Below, one piece after another: positions 5,938 to 13,728 of a DNA stretch of 13,759 bases (its first letter is position 1; each line of letters begins with the position of its first letter). The position numbers and the translations under genes were made by a program. Origin of the DNA: a bacterium (GTDB lineage: Bacteria; Latescibacterota; UBA2968); the NCBI GenBank assembly GCA_027296045.1, contig JAPUJS010000083.1, positions 1-13,759 of the forward strand, written 5' to 3'. The notes under the pieces are model-generated. The model saw nothing but the letters and a program-made list of their open reading frames with translations. It ran no database searches and was not told the origin of the DNA.

Positions 5938-6012
5938 GGGGGATCGCAGAGGGCCGCAGATCCCTGCCCTCCCGCACCCGAAAGATGGATGGTTACTTGA
6001 TTTGGAGGTTGA

Positions 6013-6915
6013 ATGCAATACCGACGATTTGGGAAGACAGAGTGGGAGGTGAGTGAGATTGGGATGGGGGGATCGTGGTTTTATGGGAGGCCGGAGGAGG
6101 GGCTCTTGCCGGTATCGCACGGGGTGGAGGTGGTGGAACGGGCTTTGGAGTTGGGGGTAAATTATTTTGATACGGCGCCTCTTTATGGGCAGGGGCGAAG
6201 TGAGGAGGTTTTGGGGACGGCTTTGAAAGGGGTGACCGAACCGTACTATTTGGCGACAAAGGTGGGATATTATCCGGAGCCGTTTGATTATAGACGCGAT
6301 GCCATCTGGCAAGGGCTGGACGCGAGTTTGCGGCGGTTGAAACGGGATCACGTACATCTGTTGCAGGTTCACGAGGCGGAGCAAGCGGGGTGGGGAGGGA
6401 TTTTTGAGGAAGGGCGGGCTCTGGAAACGCTGTTGGATATTCAATCGCAGGGGATTTGTGATTATATTGGGCTTACGGGGTCCGATTTGGGTTTGATGAG
6501 TCGGGTGCTGGAAGAGACAGACGCGTTTGTATCGGTGATCACGTTTTGCAAATACGATCTGTTGACACAGGAGGCCAAGGAACAGTTGGTGCCCACGGCT
6601 GCAGAACAGGATGTGGCCGTGATTGCGGCGTCTCCTCTTCACGCCGGGCTTTTAGGATCGAAGCGGGACGATTGGATGGAGACGGGTCGCTTTCAGGATC
6701 TGTATGACCGGTTGGAACGGATTGAAGATTTATTGAAAGGAGAACCCGAGGGGGTGAGCCGAATCGCACTTCGATATTTGCTGTCGGACCCGCAGGTAAA
6801 GGTGGTGCTGTGTGGGGTCCGAAACGTGGAAGAACTGGAAGGGTGTGTGTCGGTATCGGATGGGGAATTTTTGCCTGAAGATTGGATTGCCGAAATTGAG
6901 GAGATTTCAAAATGA
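6013..6915 (+). CDS. Aldo/keto reductase, aldose-dehydrogenase-like
   Basis: A 300-residue NAD(P)-dependent oxidoreductase with a TIM-barrel fold. The catalytic tetrad is complete: Asp53 and Tyr58 (YFDTAPLYG), Lys83 (LATKVG) and His120 (LLQVHE). The text YFDTAPLYGQGRSEEVLG and TKVG resemble the D-threo-aldose / L-galactose dehydrogenase side of the superfamily, so oxidation of a free aldose to its lactone is a reasonable guess. The end has the usual cofactor-phosphate region (VVLCGVRNVEEL). The ATG at 6013 follows GGAGG with a 4-nt gap. Its stop overlaps the ATG of the following Gfo/Idh/MocA gene (ATGA, 6912-6915). That order suggests successive steps on one sugar or polyol. Confidence 0.9.
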   Translation: MQYRRFGKTEWEVSEIGMGGSWFYGRPEEGLLPVSHGVEVVERALELGVNYFDTAPLYGQGRSEEVLGTALKGVTEPYYLATKVGYYPEPFDYRRDAIWQGLDASLRRLKRDHVHLLQVHEAEQAGWGGIFEEGRALETLLDIQSQGICDYIGLTGSDLGLMSRVLEETDAFVSVITFCKYDLLTQEAKEQLVPTAAEQDVAVIAASPLHAGLLGSKRDDWMETGRFQDLYDRLERIEDLLKGEPEGVSRIALRYLLSDPQVKVVLCGVRNVEELEGCVSVSDGEFLPEDWIAEIEEISK

Positions 6916-7912
6916 AACTCGTTCGATTGGGATTTGTCGGGGTGGGCCATATTAGCACTCGGGCACATTTGCCGCCGCTTGCAGAAATGGCAGAGGCCGG
7001 CGAGGTGGTGCTCCAGGCATTTTGTGATGCCAACGAGCAGACGGTTCAGGAACAGGGCAAGGCGTTTGGTGCCCAATCGGTGTATACGGACCCTCGTGAA
7101 ATGTTGGAGCAAGAAGATCTGGACGCGGTCTATGTGTGTATTCCGCCCACAGCGCATACCGATGTGGAGGAACAGGTTGCCGAGCGGGGACTCGGGTTGT
7201 TTGTAGAAAAACCGCAGACCCTGGATATGGCACAGGCCGTTCGATTTCATACGGCAATTGAAAAGGCAGGGATCGTGTCTCAGGTGGGGTTTATGAGTCG
7301 GCCCAACGGGTGCGGGATCTTTTGGCCGACCGGCAACCCAGACACGCGCAGTTGCAGTTGTTTTACAGCGGAAAGCACATTCGGTATTGGACCAGCCGGT
7401 TTGAGTTGTGTGGGGGATCGTTTGTGGAGAATTCGATTCACACGGTGGATCTGCTCCGATTTTTTTTGGGCGATATCCAAAAAGTATCGGCATTTTATGT
7501 GTATCGAGAACCCGGGGAGGGGCCCGAACCGATCAATTTGCCGCACGTGTACAATGCCAATTTTCAATTTCAAAGCGGTGTGGTGGCCAATGCGACCACG
7601 TCCCGGGTGCTGACCAATGTATCGGTTTCCAGGCGTGCACTGGTGATTGTGTCGGACGATTCGTTGATTGAATGGTCTGCAGACAAGGTGGTGGAAAATG
7701 GAGAGACGGTGTGGGAACGGGAGGGAGGAGAGCGGGAAAATGCGTTTGCAAACCAGGCCAGGGCGTTTGTGGCGGCGGTTCGGGCAGGAGACCCCGATCG
7801 AGTGCGAAGTCCTTATGGCGAAGCGTTGAACAGTTTGGCGGCGGTGCTGGGTGCCAATGTGTCGGCAGAACGGGGGGGCGAGGTTCTGGATCTGGGTGAA
7901 TTTGCATCCTGA
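6912..7912 (+). pseudogene. Gfo/Idh/MocA-family oxidoreductase interrupted by a frameshift
   Basis: Two frames together make one family member of about 333 residues. The first, from ATG 6912, holds the Rossmann motif GFVGVGHIS (7-15) and the EKP signature with Lys100, and is sensible to GFMSR (residue 130, codon 7299-7301). The second continues from about 7301 with AQRVRDLLADRQ, then GGSFVENSIHTVDLLRFFLGD (the substrate-site His/Asp region) and runs to TGA at 7912. The N-terminal frame goes on as nonsense to 7613. The family usually has a few residues between the R of GF..R and the helix matching QRVRDLL, and these are absent here. A deletion of about 13 nt therefore fits better than loss of one base, though an assembly error is possible. 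The gene overlaps the upstream reductase by 4 bp and sits 11 nt before the next one. It is probably inactive as written. Confidence 0.75.
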
Positions 7913-7923
7913 GAAAGGCTGTT

Positions 7924-8916
7924 ATGGAATATCGTAAACTGGGAAAGAGTGGTTTGCAGGTTTCACCGGTGTGTTTGGGCACCGCCTTTCGAGGGTTCTG
8001 GCACGGCGACAATGATGAGGCGACCTGTATTCAGGTGGTGGAACGGGCGGTGGATCTGGGGGTGAATTTTATCGATTGTGCCAATTTTTATTACCAGGGA
8101 ACCTGTGAGGAAGTTCTGGGCAAGGCACTCAAGGGGATGGGCAACAAGCGGGACGATCTGGTGGTGACGAGTAAGGTGTGGAGTCGGATTGGCGAGGGAC
8201 CCAATGACCAGGGTTTGTCGCGGTTTCACATCTTGCGGGAGATGGATCGCAGTTTAAAACGGTTGCAACTGGATCATATTGATCTTTATCTTCTCCATAA
8301 CTTTGATCCCGACACGCCGTTGGAAGAGACGCTGCGGGCAATGGACGATGTGGTGCGACAGGGGAAGGCCCGATATGTGGGGTGCTGTAACTGGACGGCG
8401 GCCCAGGTGGTGGAGGGGCTCTGGGCGGGGGATCGGCTGGGGTTGGATCCGTTGATGTGTTTGCAGAATCAGTATAATTTGCTGCATCGCTGGGAGGTGG
8501 AGCCCGAATTGTTTCCCCGGTGCCGACAACACGGGTTGGGTTTGATGACCTATAGTGCTGTGGCTGTGGGGCTGTTGACCGGGAAGTTCAGACGAGGGCA
8601 AGCACCGCCTAAGGGGTCGTTGTGGGACGGGCGTCGAGAGCAGTTTGACAAGATGATGACCGAACGGGTAGACGCGATTATTGAAAAGGTGATCGAGATT
8701 GCCGGAGACAATGGCAAGACGCCGGCCCAGGTGTCGGTGGCCTGGATTCTGGATCACGAGGAGGTAAGTTCGGCCATCATGGGGCCGGATTTGCCCGAGC
8801 ACGTAGATGAAGTGTGCGGGGCCCTGGACTGGGCTTTGAGCGCAAACGAGCGTCAGGCACTGGATACGGTGTCGGAACCGGATTGGTTGCAACGATACGA
8901 TCACCCTCCATCGTGA
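7924..8916 (+). CDS. Aldo/keto reductase
   Basis: A 330-residue NAD(P)-dependent TIM-barrel oxidoreductase, distinct from the reductase at 6013. The tetrad is complete: Asp51 and Tyr56 (FIDCANFYYQG), Lys84 (VTSKVW) and His125 (LYLLHNFDPDTP). YVGCCNWTA, LQNQYNLLHR and the late helix TPAQVSVAWIL are typical of the longer voltage-gated-channel-beta/Tas-like branch of the superfamily. The start ATG at 7924 follows AAAGG by about 6 nt. It comes 11 nt after the frameshifted Gfo/Idh/MocA gene and 21 nt before the DUF2203 gene, so it should be in the same transcript. Substrate unknown; a sugar- or polyol-related role is inferred from the neighbours. Confidence 0.9.
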   Translation: MEYRKLGKSGLQVSPVCLGTAFRGFWHGDNDEATCIQVVERAVDLGVNFIDCANFYYQGTCEEVLGKALKGMGNKRDDLVVTSKVWSRIGEGPNDQGLSRFHILREMDRSLKRLQLDHIDLYLLHNFDPDTPLEETLRAMDDVVRQGKARYVGCCNWTAAQVVEGLWAGDRLGLDPLMCLQNQYNLLHRWEVEPELFPRCRQHGLGLMTYSAVAVGLLTGKFRRGQAPPKGSLWDGRREQFDKMMTERVDAIIEKVIEIAGDNGKTPAQVSVAWILDHEEVSSAIMGPDLPEHVDEVCGALDWALSANERQALDTVSEPDWLQRYDHPPS

Positions 8917-8937
8917 GGGTTTACAGGAGTGTACGAA

Positions 8938-9375
8938 ATGGACGAGAACCCTGCACTTGCAGAAGTGTTTGAAGAGGCGGGTATGCCGCTGGTCCGGTTG
9001 TTTACACCCCGGGAAGCAAATAAGACGCTGCCTCTGGTCAAGCGGATTGTGTCGGATATTGTCGATATGGGACGTCGGCTGAGGCAGATGGCTGCAACCC
9101 TGGGTCCAAATGCAGATGAGGATGAAGAGGTGAAGCGACTCCTGGTTGAGTTTCAAGATGTGTTGCGAGAAATGGAACAGTTGGGGTGTTCGTACAAGGA
9201 TTATAATTTTGATATCGGGTTGGTGGATTTTCCGGCTGTAATTGACGGGGAAGCCGTGGTGTTGTGCTGGCGAAGCGATGAGCCTTCTGTGATTTATTAT
9301 CACGGGCTCTATGCCGGCTTTGTCGGACGGAAAGCAATTCCTGACGCTTTGTTAGAACCTGAGGAGACAGCATGA
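8938..9375 (+). CDS. DUF2203 family protein
   Basis: A 145-residue soluble protein matching the pattern of DUF2203: an N-terminal FTPREANKTLPLVKRIVSDI, a long charged helical stretch (about 30-85) and the conserved end LGCSYKDYNFDIGLVDFPA, then VVLCWRSDEPSVIYYHGLYAGFVGRK. The family has no established function. The ATG at 8938 is chosen over GTG 8929 because AGGAG (8925-8929) is 8 nt upstream of the ATG and overlaps the GTG. Its stop overlaps the start of the next small gene as ATGA (9372-9375), so the two proteins are probably made together. The region upstream is a 21-nt gap from the aldo/keto reductase. Confidence 0.85.
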   Translation: MDENPALAEVFEEAGMPLVRLFTPREANKTLPLVKRIVSDIVDMGRRLRQMAATLGPNADEDEEVKRLLVEFQDVLREMEQLGCSYKDYNFDIGLVDFPAVIDGEAVVLCWRSDEPSVIYYHGLYAGFVGRKAIPDALLEPEETA

Positions 9376-9677
9376 CGGTTGACGAATTGTTTGCACGATT
9401 TCCAGAGATTCCGGCGGATCTTCACGACGAGCCCCTGCTTGCCGAATTTGCCGAGACCTTTGACCGCTTGCTTCAGCTTGCACAAAAGCCCAGTGCCTGT
9501 GCCGAGCAACACGATCGGGGAAATCAGTATTATTTGAAGCTGGTGGGGCCGATGGATATTTATCGTTACGGCCTGTATACGCGGGAGCGGGTGCTGGGAG
9601 AAATTCAAACCCATTTGAAGGCCTACCAGGCCGATCCGGAAGGTTTTGCAGACGGTCTGGTTTCTGAAAATGCGTAA
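9372..9677 (+). CDS. Conserved-looking 101-residue protein of unknown function
   Basis: Not recognised. It is a soluble, acidic protein with no signal peptide or membrane segment. The N-terminus is predicted helical (DELFARFPEIPADLHDEPLLAEF), the middle contains EQHDRGNQYYLKLVGPMDIYRYGLY, dense in Tyr and with a His-Asp pair, and the end is another helix (RERVLGEIQTHLKAY). It starts at an ATG overlapping the DUF2203 stop by 4 bp and ends 14 nt before the amidase. Tight coupling, ordinary codon use and the absence of low-complexity sequence argue that it is real. A partner of the DUF2203 protein is a reasonable inference only. Confidence 0.75.
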   Translation: MTVDELFARFPEIPADLHDEPLLAEFAETFDRLLQLAQKPSACAEQHDRGNQYYLKLVGPMDIYRYGLYTRERVLGEIQTHLKAYQADPEGFADGLVSENA

Positions 9678-9691
9678 GGGGCTTGAATTGT

Positions 9692-11095
9692 ATGGCCGAT
9701 CATGGGATATTTTTTCAGAGTCTCTCGGAATTGGGTGCCCGATATCGCAGGGCAGAACTTTCTCCGGTTGAGGTAACAGAGGCTTTTCTGGATCGCATCG
9801 AAAGGGAACAAGCCCGGACAAAGGCCTATATTACGGTGACCGCCGATCGGGCATTGGCAGATGCTCGGGCGGCCGAGAAAGCCCTTCGGGATGGCACGGA
9901 TCTGGGACCGCTGCACGGCATTCCGGTGGCGCTAAAGGATTTGTTTGATACGGCAGGGGTGCGAACGACGTGGGGGTCGAAGGTGAGGGCCGATTTTGTG
10001 CCAGATACTTCGGCGACTGTGGCAACAAAGCTCGCGCAGGCAGGCGCCGTGTTGTTGGGCAAGACCAATATGGTCGAATTTGCGTTTGGCCCCTACGGGT
10101 TGAATCCGCACTATGGCACGCCGCCCAATCCCTGGAATCCCGATTGTGTACCGGGCGGGTCCAGCAGCGGGTCCGGAGCTGCTGTTGCCAGGGGGTTGGC
10201 AACCGCAGCGTTGGGAACCGATACGGGCGGGTCGGTCCGGATTCCGGCCTCTTTTTGCGGCATTGTCGGACTGAAGCCCACACTGGAGCGCGTGAGCCGG
10301 GCAGGGGTGATGCCGTTGAGCTGGACGCTGGATAGTATCGGGCCTATGACCCGGTCTGTTGAAGACGCGGCCCTGGTATTTTCTGCCATTGCAGGACCCG
10401 ATCCGGCCGATCCGGTGACACAGGGGCAGGTGCTGGTGGATGTGATGGCTGGTTTGAAGGGGAATGTGGAGGGGATGCGGGTTGGTCTGGTGCGTGATCC
10501 GTTTTGCACGGAGGCAGATGCCGATGTGCTTGCAGCTTTCGAGCAAGCCGTGACCGTTTTGGCAGAGCTGGGAATTGCGGTCGAGGATTTTGTATTCTCC
10601 GAAGCCGAGGACGAATTGTCGGAAGAACTGGCCGGGAGGGGAAGTTCGACCCTTATGCCGGTGGAAGGGTTTGCAGTTTTCGAGGATTTGATTGCCGAAT
10701 GTGGGGAGGAATGGGACCCCAGGATCCGGGGACGGATTGAGGCCGGGGCGGAGATTTCGGCACCGGTTTATGCGCGGGTGTTGAGAGACCGAGCCGCTTT
10801 GAGACAGTCGGCGCAAAAAACGCTGATGGCTGTGGATGCCGTGGTGTGTCCTACCATGTTGACCGGGGCACCGCGGATTGCCGATGTGGATCGGGCACCG
10901 GTGCGATTGACCACACGATTGGTGAATTTTTTAGGATTGTGTGCCGTGTCTGTGCCCTGCGGATTTACCGAAAGCGGGTTGCCTGTGGGGTTGCAGATGG
11001 TTGGAAAACCATTTGATGAAGCAACTATTTTAAAGCTGGCCTATGCCTATGAACAGGCTACGGATTGGCATTTGAAACGGCCTCCCGATGGTTGA
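9692..11095 (+). CDS. Amidase signature family hydrolase
   Basis: A 467-residue Ser-cisSer-Lys amidase. The triad falls at Lys82 (VALKDLFDT), cis-Ser157 (PGGSSSGSGAAVA) and nucleophile Ser181 (GTDTGGSVRIPAS). The spacing, 75 and 24 residues, equals that of GatA (Lys79/Ser154/Ser178 in the Staphylococcus protein). The gene is not called gatA: no gatB or gatC is adjacent, and the ending (YEQATDWHLKRPP) is that of general amidases. Substrate is unknown; it hydrolyses a C-N amide bond, probably in the cytosol as no signal peptide is seen. The ATG at 9692 has AAGGGG 10 nt upstream and is preferred over TTG 9683. It closes the tight gene run that begins at 6013; 78 nt separate it from the next gene. 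Confidence 0.9.
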   Translation: MADHGIFFQSLSELGARYRRAELSPVEVTEAFLDRIEREQARTKAYITVTADRALADARAAEKALRDGTDLGPLHGIPVALKDLFDTAGVRTTWGSKVRADFVPDTSATVATKLAQAGAVLLGKTNMVEFAFGPYGLNPHYGTPPNPWNPDCVPGGSSSGSGAAVARGLATAALGTDTGGSVRIPASFCGIVGLKPTLERVSRAGVMPLSWTLDSIGPMTRSVEDAALVFSAIAGPDPADPVTQGQVLVDVMAGLKGNVEGMRVGLVRDPFCTEADADVLAAFEQAVTVLAELGIAVEDFVFSEAEDELSEELAGRGSSTLMPVEGFAVFEDLIAECGEEWDPRIRGRIEAGAEISAPVYARVLRDRAALRQSAQKTLMAVDAVVCPTMLTGAPRIADVDRAPVRLTTRLVNFLGLCAVSVPCGFTESGLPVGLQMVGKPFDEATILKLAYAYEQATDWHLKRPPDG

Positions 11096-11173
11096 TTACC
11101 CAACCGGTCGACTGCGGGGGGTTCGGCTCTGAACGATTCGCGATTCTGCGAATATAGGACCAAAGAGGGCACT

Positions 11174-12220
11174 ATGGCGACCATACTTATTGCCAATCCC
11201 TATGATCGCGAACGGCAGCGATTTAGAGATGCACTTGAGGATGACGGGCATACCTTCTTTCTGTGTAAAAACGGGGAGGAGGTGCAGGCCGCACTTCAAG
11301 AAGTCCATCCGGATCTGGTGATTACGGACGTAGATTTACCGGGGTTAGATGCGTTTGAACTGGTGCGTTTGTTGGAGCACCGCGCTCCGGACAAGGGGAT
11401 CCCCCTCATTGTTGGTCATTCCGGCCAACAGGAAGGGGAAAACCTCCAGCCTGCTCGAGATGCCAATGCCTTTACCTGGATGGGGTTTTCGGCCGGTCCG
11501 GATGATTTGAGAAAGATGGTTCGCGCACGTCTGGAGATAGGCCGGGTGAATCGGGTGCAGGGTAAAATTTTGGTGGTGGACGATGATCTTTCCATCCGCC
11601 AATTGTTGGAGCGACAGCTGAAAAAGGAAGGGTTTGAGGTGATTACCGCTCTAGATGGGGCGGAAGGGCTGGAGCGGCTGGAAGAGGGGCCGGATCTGGT
11701 GCTGACCGATGTGGCAATGCCCGGGGTGAACGGGTTTGAATTTTTGGAGCGAATGCGGTCTGAACCTCGATATCGAGAGATCCCGGTGATTGTGATGACA
11801 GCCCACGCAGAGGGGGCAGACGATGCAGCCCGGGGCCTGGATCTGGGTGCCAACGATTATGTACGAAAGCCGTTCGAATGGCAGGAGCTGTCCGCCCGGG
11901 TTCAGACGCATTTGCGGGTGCGGGAGATTTATCAGCTGTCGATGGAAAAACAGCGGGATCTGGCCATTATCGAACTGGCCGGGGCTGCCGCCCACGAGAT
12001 CAACAATCCGCTTGCCGTGGTGATGACCCGCCTGGAATTGATGCTGGGACGGATGAACGAAGGGGACGCGTTGTACGAAGAGTTGCAAAAAATCGACGGC
12101 CTAGTGGCACGTATTGCAGGCGTGGTGAAGAAAATGAGTCAGGTGCGGCGCTATCAGGTGCAGAATTATTGTGGGGATGTCAATATCATCGACCTGGATG
12201 CGGCGTCATCGGATGACTAA
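11174..12220 (+). CDS. REC-REC-HisKA protein lacking an ATPase domain
   Basis: A 348-residue cytosolic signalling protein. REC1 (1-120) is degenerate: Asn8-Pro9 replace the acidic pair and Met103-Gly104 stand where Lys-Pro should be, though Asp52 is kept (VITDVDLPG). REC2 (131-248) is complete: Asp136-138, phosphoacceptor Asp179, Thr209 and Lys232-Pro233. A DHp (HisKA) domain follows (about 258-332), with the H-box AAAHEINNPLAVV and phosphorylatable His274, and a second helix to about 330. The protein then ends in an acidic tail; no N, G1 or G2 boxes of a HATPase_c domain are present, nor in other frames downstream. It therefore cannot autophosphorylate alone and may act as a phosphorelay scaffold or phosphotransfer dimer. 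AAAGAGGG lies 4 nt before the ATG. No partner kinase is in view. Confidence 0.85.
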   Translation: MATILIANPYDRERQRFRDALEDDGHTFFLCKNGEEVQAALQEVHPDLVITDVDLPGLDAFELVRLLEHRAPDKGIPLIVGHSGQQEGENLQPARDANAFTWMGFSAGPDDLRKMVRARLEIGRVNRVQGKILVVDDDLSIRQLLERQLKKEGFEVITALDGAEGLERLEEGPDLVLTDVAMPGVNGFEFLERMRSEPRYREIPVIVMTAHAEGADDAARGLDLGANDYVRKPFEWQELSARVQTHLRVREIYQLSMEKQRDLAIIELAGAAAHEINNPLAVVMTRLELMLGRMNEGDALYEELQKIDGLVARIAGVVKKMSQVRRYQVQNYCGDVNIIDLDAASSDD

Positions 12221-12297
12221 AATCCATATCGGTCTCAGAAAGCGTTGTGATTAAAGCGTCCCTTTGAGAGTTGTGGTGTTGTCCTTGTGGAGGTTTT

Positions 12298-13707
12298 ATG
12301 CAGGTTTCTCGACGGCATTTTTTGAAGCGGGCGAGCGCTGTTTCGTTGGGCTTTGCTGGATTGTATCGATTTTTGGATGCGCCCCTGTCGGCCGCTGAGA
12401 TTCCGTTTGGATATGGTGATCTGGTGACCGATCCGGAGGGGGTTTTTGATCTGCCCGAAGGATTTTCCTACCAGATTATTTCGCGGTTTGGCGACACGAT
12501 GGACGATGGGTTGCGCGTGCCTTCGCTGCACGACGGGATGGCGGCGTTTCCGGGGCCGGATGGGCGCACGATTCTGGTGCGGAATCACGAGATCAGTCCG
12601 AGTACGGGGAAGAAATTGGGGCCCTTTGGCGATAATCAGGAGCTGTTCAGTCGGGTGGATCCGGCCAAGGTGTACGATGCCGGGCGGAATGATGTGCCGT
12701 GTCTGGGCGGGACGACGACGCTGGTTTACAATACGCAGACGCAGGAATTGGAGCGCCATTTTCTGAGTTTGACGGGTACGATTCGCAACTGTGCGGGCGG
12801 GCCGACGCCGTGGAATACCTGGATTTCGTGTGAGGAGACGGTGATTACGGCCTATCGACCGCCGAAACCGGGCGAGCCGTATTACGACTACAAGCCGGAC
12901 AAGGATCACGGGTATCCGTTCGAGGTGCCGGCGACCGATCAGATCGGGCTGGTGGATCCGGTGCCGTTGAGAGAGATGGGGCGGTTTTATCGGGAGGCAA
13001 TTGCTGTGGACCCCCAATCGGGTGTGGTGTATCAGACGGAGGATCGTCCGGAGGGAGCGCTCTATCGCTTTATCCCGAATAAACCCGGCCAGCTGGTTGC
13101 CGGCGGGCGGCTTCAGGCGCTGGTGGCGCTGGATCGCAAGCAGCTCGATACCCGGAACTGGCAGGCCGCACGGGTGCGGATCGGCGAGTCGTTTCCAGTG
13201 ACCTGGGTGGATATGGAAGATGTGGAATCACCCCAAGACAATTTGCGGCTCCAGGCGTTTTCAAAAGGGGCGGCTCTGTTCGCGCGTGGGGAGGGAATGT
13301 GGTATGGCAATCACGTAGTTTATTTTGTTTGCACCACCGGGGGGAAGAGCCAGCGCGGGCAGATTTGGAAGTACACGCCCAGTCCTGTGGAAGGCACGTC
13401 GGAGGAAGCGCACGCGCCCGGTGTGTTGTCGCTATTTGCCGAACCGGACGATGCGTCGATTTTGGATCGGGCGGACAATATCACGGTTGCACCCTGGGGC
13501 GATGTGATTATTTGTGAAGATGGGGCGGGCAAGGATTATTTGGTGGGGATTACGCCGGAGGGCAAGGTTTATAAACTGGCGCGCAATGCCCTAAGCTCGA
13601 CCGAGTTGGCCGGGGGGACCTTCTCACCGGACGGGAGCACCTTTTTTGTGAATATCCAGGGCAAAGGGTTGACGCTGGCGGTTACCGGACCCTGGAGAAA
13701 TGTGTAG
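12298..13707 (+). CDS. PhoX/DUF839-family protein, Tat-exported putative phosphatase
   Basis: A 469-residue protein with a twin-arginine signal peptide at the N-terminus (SRRHFLKRA, then the hydrophobic SVSLGFAGL-like core), with likely cleavage near residue 33 (LSAA). The body has PhoX-family landmarks: VRNHE (94-98), NCAGGPTPWNTWISCEE (164-180) with Cys165 and the Glu pair, FYREAIAVDPQSGVVYQTED, and NITVAPWGDVIICEDG near the end. In characterised PhoX, a Cys and several Glu residues hold an Fe/Ca cofactor that hydrolyses phosphate monoesters in the periplasm; activity here is inferred. The ATG at 12298 is chosen over TTG 12271 because it has GGAGG 4 nt upstream and places the Arg pair correctly. 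It is 77 nt after the signalling gene and has its own terminator. I saw no Pho-box. Confidence 0.88.
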   Translation: MQVSRRHFLKRASAVSLGFAGLYRFLDAPLSAAEIPFGYGDLVTDPEGVFDLPEGFSYQIISRFGDTMDDGLRVPSLHDGMAAFPGPDGRTILVRNHEISPSTGKKLGPFGDNQELFSRVDPAKVYDAGRNDVPCLGGTTTLVYNTQTQELERHFLSLTGTIRNCAGGPTPWNTWISCEETVITAYRPPKPGEPYYDYKPDKDHGYPFEVPATDQIGLVDPVPLREMGRFYREAIAVDPQSGVVYQTEDRPEGALYRFIPNKPGQLVAGGRLQALVALDRKQLDTRNWQAARVRIGESFPVTWVDMEDVESPQDNLRLQAFSKGAALFARGEGMWYGNHVVYFVCTTGGKSQRGQIWKYTPSPVEGTSEEAHAPGVLSLFAEPDDASILDRADNITVAPWGDVIICEDGAGKDYLVGITPEGKVYKLARNALSSTELAGGTFSPDGSTFFVNIQGKGLTLAVTGPWRNV

Positions 13708-13728
13708 GAAGGACGATGTATGTGGAAC

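Noticed and set aside
5940..5964. Hairpin GGGATC/GATCCC after the TIGR04283-type gene as a terminator
   Set aside because: Only 6 bp with a 13-nt loop and no T-run follows; too weak to call.
5767..6642. Long minus-strand open frame of 291 codons, plus similar ones at 6693-7493, 9932-10816 and 12235-13017
   Set aside because: All lie opposite genes with clear catalytic motifs, and their translations are Pro/Arg/His-rich without domain structure.
7293..7320. Programmed ribosomal frameshifting in the Gfo/Idh/MocA gene
   Set aside because: There is no slippery heptamer or obvious downstream stimulatory hairpin at the switch, the family is not known for it, and residues appear to be missing.
8254..9303. 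Long minus-strand open frame of 349 codons opposite the second aldo/keto reductase and DUF2203 gene
   Set aside because: It spans two well-supported plus-strand genes, has low-complexity His/Gln/Pro/Arg-rich sequence and no recognisable motif; it is a shadow of a G-rich coding strand.
9692..11095. Calling the amidase gatA
   Set aside because: The triad spacing matches GatA, but all amidase-signature enzymes share it; no gatB or gatC is nearby and the C-terminus resembles general amidases.
11136..11153. ATTCGC/GCGAAT dyad upstream of the REC-REC-HisKA gene as an operator
   Set aside because: A 6-bp dyad in a 78-nt gap with no recognisable -35/-10 pair is within chance expectation.
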